NCBI GenBank assembly: GCA_020432595.1
Contig: JAGQGA010000323.1
Location: 1 to 6,446 of the forward strand
Direction of reading: 5' to 3'
DNA length: 6,446 nucleotides
DNA from: Anaerolineales bacterium
GTDB taxonomy: Bacteria > Chloroflexota > Anaerolineae > Promineifilales > Promineifilaceae
Positions within the stretch are counted from its first letter, which is position 1, and every line of letters starts with the position of its first letter. The translations under genes were made by a program, and so were the position numbers. Positions 1 to 4,666 of the stretch are shown here, one piece after another. The notes under the pieces are model-generated. The model made no database searches, had not been told where the DNA came from, and saw only the letters and a list, made by a program, of their open reading frames with translations.

Positions 1-407
1 TAGGTCAAGCCGTCTTCAGAAACATCCCAGCTTTCAGCGATTTGGGGCACCACAGCACCAGAGAAGGGATCTAAGCCAGCCATAGCATAGAACATGCGTG
101 CATAATTGATGCTAGATGCGTTATCACTGCCTAAAACAGGGTTCAGGGTGCTAATATCAGCAAATGCTGATTCAACAAGGTTGCCGCCCTGAGTAGCTGG
201 CGCAGGGGTAGCGGTCACAACGACAGTTTCAGTAACGATCTCGCCTTCAACAACGCGGGTTACTTCGACGGACTCGGTAACGGTTTCAGTGACGGTTTCG
301 GTTTCGGTGACAACGCGGGTAACTTCAACGGTTTGTGGGGAACAAGCCACAAGGACAAGTGCCAGCAAGGATAGACCTAAGCTGGTCAGTTTTAGCTTTT
401 TGAACAT
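1..407 (-). CDS. Extracellular solute-binding lipoprotein, family 5 (peptide/nickel type), N-terminal part
   Basis: Partial gene: 135 codons from the ATG at 407 to the left edge, with the C-terminal remainder outside the window. The N-terminus is a lipoprotein signal peptide: a basic start (MFKKLK), a hydrophobic stretch over residues 9-21, and the lipobox LVAC with Cys22 as the lipidation site. A low-complexity Val/Thr/Glu linker follows (about residues 26-66, with VEVTRVV twice and ending VVVTATPAPA). The ligand-binding domain then begins at 'GGNLVESAFADISTLNPVLG', and 'GLDPFSGAVVPQIAESWDVSEDGLT' is the typical opening of SBP_bac_5 proteins. By family it should be anchored outside the membrane and deliver an oligopeptide or similar solute to an ABC importer; the substrate cannot be read from this fragment. 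The start is fixed by AGGAGG five bases upstream. Permease and ATPase genes would be expected downstream, beyond the left edge. The family is fairly certain, the ligand unknown. Confidence 0.92.
   Translation of the reverse strand, partial: MFKKLKLTSLGLSLLALVLVACSPQTVEVTRVVTETETVTETVTESVEVTRVVEGEIVTETVVVTATPAPATQGGNLVESAFADISTLNPVLGSDNASSINYARMFYAMAGLDPFSGAVVPQIAESWDVSEDGLT
251..331 (-). repeat. 60-bp-spaced direct repeat encoding the VEVTRVV linker units
   Basis: Two 21-bp units, at 251-271 and 311-331 (consensus CAACGCGGGTWACTTCRACGG on the plus strand), lie exactly 60 bp apart and differ at two bases. Both encode VEVTRVV in the linker after the lipidated cysteine. Between them lies a run of TETVTE-type codons built from CGGTTTC/CGGTGAC units. 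The spacing is a whole number of codons (20 residues), so gain or loss of a unit keeps the frame. It probably acts as a flexible tether holding the binding domain off the membrane. Confidence 0.7.
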
Positions 408-412
408 CAATT

Positions 413-418
413 CCTCCT
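413..418 (-). promoter_or_regulatory. Ribosome binding site of the solute-binding lipoprotein
   Basis: On the minus strand the sequence is AGGAGG, then AATTG, then ATG. This is a full-consensus Shine-Dalgarno with 5-nt spacing, and it fixes the start at 407. Confidence 0.85.
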
Positions 419-440
419 CGAATTGGACAGATATTGGGGC

Positions 441-456
441 GAAAACAGCCGTTTTC
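441..456. repeat. Perfect inverted repeat GAAAAC-AGCC-GTTTTC upstream of the lipoprotein RBS
   Basis: Six-base arms with a four-base spacer, ending 22 bases before the AGGAGG of the lipoprotein gene. It differs by one base from the AAACGGCCGTTT palindrome found repeatedly elsewhere in the window, so it may be a decayed copy. In RNA it would form a small hairpin in front of the ribosome binding site. It has no T-tract, so it is not a terminator. Confidence 0.45.
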
Positions 457-645
457 AAACCACCAACTATCCTTGATGTCGCTAGTAAACGACATACCGG
501 AAACAAATTTACAAAGATTGTTATGGGGTTTCGCTAATGACGTTTTTTGTGCAAACACCTCCTTACTTGATCTGCCCAGCTCCCAGAAAGACAGATTTTA
601 GGGGATACATACAATGCCCAACCATTGGGTAAACTGTTGGCAACC

Positions 646-740
646 TTGACCATATTCACTCAGTTCAGGAGGGCTAATCTTGCCCTATTAAACTCTACCC
701 CGTAAGGGTGGTCAAGACATTGACCAGATTCGACCATATT
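646..740. repeat. Three copies of an 11-bp TTGACCAKATT motif
   Basis: Copies are TTGACCATATT at 646-656, TTGACCAGATT at 720-730 and TCGACCATATT at 730-740. The last two are 10 bp apart and the first is 74 bp from the second, so all three sit on roughly the same helical face. An inverted GGTCAA at 710-715 pairs with the TTGACC of the middle copy. The layout resembles operator sites for a DNA-binding regulator, but they lie downstream of the predicted promoter, inside the leader. They could equally be RNA elements. The regulator is unknown. Confidence 0.4.
670..725 (-). promoter_or_regulatory. Cluster of three adjacent leader hairpins
   Basis: Three inverted repeats follow one another: 670-686 (AGGGC, 7-nt loop, GCCCT), 697-709 (ACCC, 5-nt loop, GGGT) and 710-725 (GGTCAA, 4-nt loop, TTGACC). 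The bases CAAGACA at 713-719 are also the perfect reverse complement of TGTCTTG at 750-756. The 710-725 hairpin and a longer-range pairing are therefore mutually exclusive, and the second also competes with the TTGGC/GCCAA hairpin at 754-765. None has a following U-run, so an intrinsic attenuator is not evident. Confidence 0.35.
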
Positions 741-785
741 TCTGTTCATTGTCTTGGCAAGCCAACTCGTCTTCTATAGTGGCGA

Positions 786-814
786 AGTATAAAGCAAAAA
801 AAAGTCAGTGTCAA
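786..814 (-). promoter_or_regulatory. Near-consensus sigma70-type promoter, TTGACA-17-TATACT
   Basis: On the minus strand, TTGACA (814-809) is followed by a 17-base spacer containing eight consecutive T, then TATACT (791-786). The match is 6/6 at -35 and 5/6 at -10 with ideal spacing. The only gene ahead in this orientation is the solute-binding lipoprotein starting at 407. Predicted transcription start is near 779-780. A perfect -35 suggests strong basal expression. Confidence 0.7.
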
Positions 815-891
815 TTAGGTGAAAAAACGGTGTCTTGTCGGTGGATAAGTGGCTGAGCCATCCAAAGATCATCCTCCCGGCAGCAAAAACA

Positions 892-905
892 AGGATTAGA
901 ATCCT
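892..905 (-). terminator. Possible weak intrinsic terminator of smc
   Basis: Three bases after the smc stop codon, the minus strand reads AGGATTCTAATCCT (5-bp stem, 4-nt loop), then TG and five T. The position fits a terminator, but the stem is short and AT-rich and the T-tract is interrupted, so read-through or Rho-dependent ending is possible. No stronger candidate lies between 815 and 908. Confidence 0.35.
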
Positions 906-908
906 CGG

Positions 909-3900
909 CTACACCAACTGGCGCGATTGTGCCACGTATTCTTCGGGCTTGATGGAAAGTGCCTGGCTGGTGCTGTCGCTGCCCATGCTAATACCGTAGA
1001 TGGTTTGTGCCGCCTGCACCGTGCCGCGATTATGGGTAATGATCACAATTTGCATTTGCAGCCCCAGTTCACGCAGCAAGTCACGAAAACGGTTAATGTT
1101 AGCTTCATCCAGTGCGGCATCTACTTCGTCCATCACGCAGAAGGGGGTGGGAGACACTTTGAGCAGCGAGAAAAGAAGGGCGGCAGCGGTGAGCGACCGT
1201 TCACCGCCGGAAAGCAAGGCCAGCCCTTGCTCACGCCGGTTGGGAAGCTGGGCAATGATTTCCACACCGCTAATCGTCAGGTCATCGGGGTCGGTTAGCT
1301 CCAGCCGCGCCGTGCCGCCACCAAAAAGCTGGGTGAAGGTGTTGCCAAAGATGGCGTTGACCTGCTCCACCGTGGCCCCAAACGCCTTGGAAGTCAATTC
1401 ATCCAACTCCTGAATCACCTCGCGCAGTTGGGCATCGGTCTTGCTTAAATCTTCCACCTGCTGGGTGAGGAAATCATGCCGCTCTTGCGTTTCGGCATAT
1501 TCCTGCGGTGCATCAGGATTAATGGCACCCATGCGCTGCATTTGGCCACGATAATTTTGAATGGTTTGCTCGATGTCGTCGGGCAACTCGGTTACCTGAG
1601 GCAGCGTTTCCACCACTTCGTGCATGGGGAGCGGGGTAGCTCCAGTTTGTTCCTCGTCGTAAGTGAGGGAAACGAGGCCAAGATCGGCCTTGATGCGGTC
1701 TTGCAGCCCCTCGATTTGGTTTTCTTGTTGGGTGAGGCGAATTTTGGTTTGGGTATAGCGGGTTTCCAAATCGTGGGTTTGTTTTTGCAGGGCAGCCACT
1801 TTGTCACGTAACCCTTGCAACTCCTGCCGATTTTCCGCCAGCCGCGTTTTGAGCGGCTCGATGGTCATGTCGAGTCGCTCTAGCTGCTCTTGCCAACGCT
1901 GCTGGGTGGTGCTTTCGTCGGTGAGGCTCATTTGGCTTTGCTGCTGGCGCAGAGAGGCTTCACGAGCTTGTACGCGGGCAAGCTGCCGTTCAACCTGATG
2001 GAGGGTGGTGCGTCGACTGTCTACCACGGCCTGCCGCCCGGCGAGAATGGTTTGGGCAGCGGCGATTTCCTGGCGCAGCGTTTGGCGCTGCTGCTGACCC
2101 TCGGCGATGGGGAGGGCGGCAAGTTGGGTGCGAGCCTCATAAACGGCCGTTTCCCCCCCAACCACCTCCTCCTCCAACCCCTCAATCTCCCGCGTCACCG
2201 CCGTCAGCCGTTCCTGTAGCCGCTGCGCGTCCCGCCGCCGGTGATCCTGCTGCCGATCCAAATACGTCTGCTGCTGCCGCGCATTATCCAGCCGCCGCTG
2301 CGCCTGCGCCTGCCGTTGTCCGGCCTCATTTGCCAGCCGCGCCAGCCGCTGCTCCTCGTTTTGCAACTCATCTACCCGGTTCTGCTTGTCCTGAACGGCC
2401 GTTTGTTGCCCAGAAACGGCCGTTTCCTCCCCCGCCAACCCCGCCCTCTTTTGCGCCAGCTCCGCCTGCGCCTGTCGCCACGCCTCCTCCCGCGCCAGCA
2501 CTGAGCTGGCATCATCGGCCGCACTGGTTTGCACCAGCCCACCGGCGTGCGCCACAAAGCCATTGCGCGACACCGCCAGCGTGCCTGGCGGCAGCGACAG
2601 AGCCAATTCATACGCCGTGGTGGCCTCGTCCACCAACAAAATGGGGCGCAGCAGCAAATCGGCCACTGGCTGCATGGCCGCTTCCACCTGTATCAGATCG
2701 CTGGCCCAGCCAATGGCCCCGGCCGGGGTGGGAATGGTAGGAAACGGGGTGAGATGGTTGAGGGCAACGGCCGTTAATGCCTGCCCCCGGTTTTGCTGCA
2801 AAAGCTGCTCCAGTTGCTGCCGCTCGGCCACAATCAGCGTTCCCAGCCGCGCCGCCAGCGCCGCTTCCACCGCTTTTTTGTGGCGGTCGGGAATGGTGAT
2901 AAAGCTGGCAAGCTGGCCGCGCAGCCCGGCGCTGGCTTTCACCTCTTTGTGGCGCATCTGATCGAGCAAATCTACCCGCGCTTCCAGCTTAGCAAGCTCG
3001 CTTTGCCGCTGGTTTAGCTGCTGCTCCTGCTGCCGAGCGTCGCGGCGAAGCTGTTTTAATTCGTTGATGAGCGTTTGGCGTTCGTTTTGGGCGGCCTGGC
3101 GCTGGTCGTTTAGCTCCTTGGCTTTGGCGCGGGCGGTGTCGAAAACGGCCGTTTGCCGCTCAATCTCCTCCGCTAAATCCTCCAACTCGGCCGCCACCGC
3201 TTCCTCATCACTGCTGCTGGCCTCGCGCAGCCGTTCCCGCAGTTGGCTTTGCTGCCCCTGCGCCTGCGCCAGCCGCGTTTGCGCCTGCCGCAAGTTGGTC
3301 TCATTTTGCGTCACGGCCTGCTGCCAGCGGCTAATGGTGGCTTGGGTGGTTTCAAAGGTGGCGTTAAACTGCTGTAGCTCTCCCTGCACGCGGTGCAAAT
3401 TGCTTTGGGCAGCTTCCAAATCACTGGTGGCGGCACTTAGATCAATCTGTGCGACGGCGCGTTGTTCTTCCAATAACGGCCGTTCTTGCGCCGCCTCCAC
3501 CAACTGCCGTTCCAGCGATTGCCGCCGCTCCTCCATAATCGCCATGTCCCGCCGCGCCTTTTCTAACTGCGTCCGCACCTCATCCCGCCGCGACTGGTTT
3601 TCGGCAAGCTGCTGGTCGGCGCGGTCAATTTGCTGGCGGATACTGTTCTGGTTTTCCTGCTGCACCAGCAGCGTGCGACGGCCGTTTTCCCACGTAATTT
3701 CCGCCTCCCGCGCCTCTTTCCGCGCCGCCCGCAAAGCTGCTTTCGCCTTTTCCCAGCGATAGCCGTACCAAATCCGCAGCAGATGGCGCAAATCCACCGC
3801 CACCTGCTCATAATTTTGCGCCCGCGTCGCCTGCCGCTTTAGCGAGGCCAGTCGAGGGCGGATTTCGTTGAGGATGTCGTGAACGCGCTCCAGATTGCGC

Positions 3901-4454
3901 TGTGTTTCCTGCAAGCGGCGCAACGTTTCGGCACGGCGGGCTTTGTAATGGTTAATCCCCGCTGCCTCTTCAAACAGCGCCCGCCGCTCTTCGGAGCGCA
4001 GCGACAGGGCTTGGTCAATCAACCCCTGGCCGACGATGGTATAGGTGCGTTCGGACAGCCCACTGGTTGCCAGCAGGTCGGCCACGTCCTTCAGCCGCAC
4101 CCGCTGCCCGTTGATCAAATATTCGTTTTCGCCAGAACGGTAGGCGCGGCGGCTGATTTCGACTTCGGTGTAGTCAATCGGCAGCCAGCCGTCGCTGTTG
4201 TCAAAGGTCAGCGTGGCTTGCGCCATGCCCGCCCGCGAGCGGCTTTGGCTGCCGGAAAAGATCATGTCGGTGGTGCGCTTGCCGCGCAGGGTGCTGTAGC
4301 TTTGTTCCCCCAGCACCCAGCGCAGCGCGTCGGCAATGTTGCTTTTGCCAGAACCGTTGGGGCCAACAACGGCCGTTATTCCCTCATCAAACAGAAAATC
4401 CGTCTTGCTGGCAAATGTTTTATACCCTTGGAGCGTAAGCCGCTTGAGTTTCAT
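909..4454 (-). CDS. smc: Chromosome partition/condensation protein SMC
   Basis: Complete 1181-residue protein, normal length for bacterial SMC (about 1150-1200). The N-terminal head has Walker A GPNGSGKS (residues 31-38), the R-loop region STLRGKR (about 54-60), GQGLID (142-147) and EEAAGI (about 160-165). Long Gln/Arg/Glu-rich coiled coils (about 170-500 and 665-965) flank a hinge at about 505-645, opening '[20 protein letters not shown]' and closing '[12 protein letters not shown]'. The C-terminal head has the ABC signature LSGGE (1081-1085), Walker [14 protein letters not shown] (1105-1117; Asp1109 and catalytic Glu1110) and [10 protein letters not shown]. By family it is an ATP-driven DNA-loop-extruding homodimer that, with ScpA and ScpB, compacts and separates replicated chromosomes in the cytoplasm; scpA and scpB are not in this window. 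The ATG at 4454 has AGGA at 5-nt spacing and starts at the family's usual [14 protein letters not shown]. All catalytic motifs are intact. The gene contains eight ACGGCCGT palindrome copies, one of them coding the conserved TAV before Walker A. Confidence 0.98.
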   Translation of the reverse strand: MKLKRLTLQGYKTFASKTDFLFDEGITAVVGPNGSGKSNIADALRWVLGEQSYSTLRGKRTTDMIFSGSQSRSRAGMAQATLTFDNSDGWLPIDYTEVEISRRAYRSGENEYLINGQRVRLKDVADLLATSGLSERTYTIVGQGLIDQALSLRSEERRALFEEAAGINHYKARRAETLRRLQETQRNLERVHDILNEIRPRLASLKRQATRAQNYEQVAVDLRHLLRIWYGYRWEKAKAALRAARKEAREAEITWENGRRTLLVQQENQNSIRQQIDRADQQLAENQSRRDEVRTQLEKARRDMAIMEERRQSLERQLVEAAQERPLLEEQRAVAQIDLSAATSDLEAAQSNLHRVQGELQQFNATFETTQATISRWQQAVTQNETNLRQAQTRLAQAQGQQSQLRERLREASSSDEEAVAAELEDLAEEIERQTAVFDTARAKAKELNDQRQAAQNERQTLINELKQLRRDARQQEQQLNQRQSELAKLEARVDLLDQMRHKEVKASAGLRGQLASFITIPDRHKKAVEAALAARLGTLIVAERQQLEQLLQQNRGQALTAVALNHLTPFPTIPTPAGAIGWASDLIQVEAAMQPVADLLLRPILLVDEATTAYELALSLPPGTLAVSRNGFVAHAGGLVQTSAADDASSVLAREEAWRQAQAELAQKRAGLAGEETAVSGQQTAVQDKQNRVDELQNEEQRLARLANEAGQRQAQAQRRLDNARQQQTYLDRQQDHRRRDAQRLQERLTAVTREIEGLEEEVVGGETAVYEARTQLAALPIAEGQQQRQTLRQEIAAAQTILAGRQAVVDSRRTTLHQVERQLARVQAREASLRQQQSQMSLTDESTTQQRWQEQLERLDMTIEPLKTRLAENRQELQGLRDKVAALQKQTHDLETRYTQTKIRLTQQENQIEGLQDRIKADLGLVSLTYDEEQTGATPLPMHEVVETLPQVTELPDDIEQTIQNYRGQMQRMGAINPDAPQEYAETQERHDFLTQQVEDLSKTDAQLREVIQELDELTSKAFGATVEQVNAIFGNTFTQLFGGGTARLELTDPDDLTISGVEIIAQLPNRREQGLALLSGGERSLTAAALLFSLLKVSPTPFCVMDEVDAALDEANINRFRDLLRELGLQMQIVIITHNRGTVQAAQTIYGISMGSDSTSQALSIKPEEYVAQSRQLV

Positions 4455-4459
4455 AAGAT

Positions 4460-4463
4460 TCCT
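4460..4463 (-). promoter_or_regulatory. Ribosome binding site of smc
   Basis: The minus strand reads GGTAGGAATCTTATG, with AGGA five bases before the ATG. A modest Shine-Dalgarno consistent with the chosen start. Confidence 0.6.
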
Positions 4464-4528
4464 ACCAATTTAAAGTGACGCTACATCCGCTTGAACTGTC
4501 CAATAAACAGACGTCCAAAACGGCGGGC

Positions 4529-4557
4529 AGTATAGTAGGAAGTAGGGTTGTAGGCAA
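4529..4557 (-). promoter_or_regulatory. Probable smc promoter, TTGCCT-17-TATACT
   Basis: On the minus strand, TTGCCT (4557-4552; 4 of 6 matches) is 17 bases from TATACT (4534-4529; 5 of 6). Predicted start is near 4522, giving a leader of about 68 nt. The -10 hexamer is identical to that of the lipoprotein promoter at 786-791. Confidence 0.6.
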
Positions 4558-4637
4558 ATCCAGGCAAAAAGCCACGCATGGCGACCACAGACCGGCAAGG
4601 CTTTGCATCAAGACTGGTGGCGAATTAGTACCGCTTC

Positions 4638-4666
4638 GTGAAAAATGGAAGCAGATTCGATATAAT
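4638..4666 (+). promoter_or_regulatory. Probable promoter of the cyclase-ATPase gene, GTGAAA-17-TATAAT
   Basis: GTGAAA (4638-4643; 4 of 6 matches) is followed by 17 bases and a perfect TATAAT (4661-4666). Transcription would begin near 4673-4674. The -10 box overlaps the first ATG of the reading frame (4665), so this promoter and an ATG start at 4665 or 4668 cannot both be used. The GTG at 4674 would then be a leaderless start. Confidence 0.55.

Larger units (their letters stand above)
408..779 (-). other. Predicted long 5' leader of the lipoprotein mRNA (no gene)
   Basis: This stretch has no convincing reading frame. If transcription starts about 6-7 bases after the -10 box at 786-791, the mRNA carries roughly 370 untranslated nucleotides before the ATG at 407. 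Short inverted repeats are dense in its distal half: 616-630, 670-686, 697-709, 710-725 and 754-765, plus one at 441-456 near the ribosome binding site. I recognise no known riboswitch, T-box, 6S, SRP, RNase P or tmRNA signature. What the sequence shows is the hairpins and the promoter; calling it a regulatory leader is inference. Internal promoters closer to the gene would shorten it; the best I found (TTGAAA at about 453-458 with AATATC) matches the -10 consensus at only 3 of 6 bases. Confidence 0.5.
4455..4664. other. Divergent intergenic spacer between smc and the cyclase-ATPase gene
   Basis: The 210-bp gap contains one promoter facing each way and no gene. Part of the smc promoter spacer and -35 box is covered by three GTAGG units (plus strand, 4535, 4542 and 4550; steps of 7 and 8 bp), which could be chance or a small operator. 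Nothing recognisable lies between about 4560 and 4635. Confidence 0.6.

Noticed and set aside
289..537. 82-codon plus-strand open frame over the lipoprotein start
   Set aside because: It overlaps the signal peptide, linker and RBS of the well-supported minus-strand gene, and its Thr/Ser-rich start is the shadow of the repetitive linker.
325..558. 77-codon minus-strand frame starting at a GTG within AAGGAGGTG
   Set aside because: The start codon overlaps its own Shine-Dalgarno and the last 80 or so bases run out of frame through the lipoprotein gene. The translation resembles no family.
646..675. Plus-strand promoter beginning at TTGACC
   Set aside because: No acceptable -10 box lies 16-18 bases downstream of either TTGACC (646 or 720), and no plus-strand gene follows.
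842..866. Bulged inverted repeat (TGGA...TGGC TGA GCCA TCCA) after smc
   Set aside because: The stem is short and bulged and no T-tract follows directly in the direction of smc transcription, so it is not supported as a terminator.
3064..3762. 232-codon plus-strand open frame opposite smc
   Set aside because: It lies wholly antisense to the SMC coiled coil, its Ser/Cys/Arg-rich translation has no domain character, and it has no ribosome binding site. The other plus-strand frames between 927 and 4478 fail for the same reason.
2142..4377. Palindrome copies read as a CRISPR array or IS ends
   Set aside because: Spacing is irregular (21 bp to more than 800 bp), copies are only 10-12 bp long, lie within intact coding sequence and show no target-site duplications or conserved flanks.
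4531..4536. TATAGT as a plus-strand -10 box for the cyclase gene
   Set aside because: No -35-like hexamer is 16-18 bases upstream; the bases are better explained as the reverse side of the minus-strand smc -10 box. TATAAT at 4661 is far better placed.
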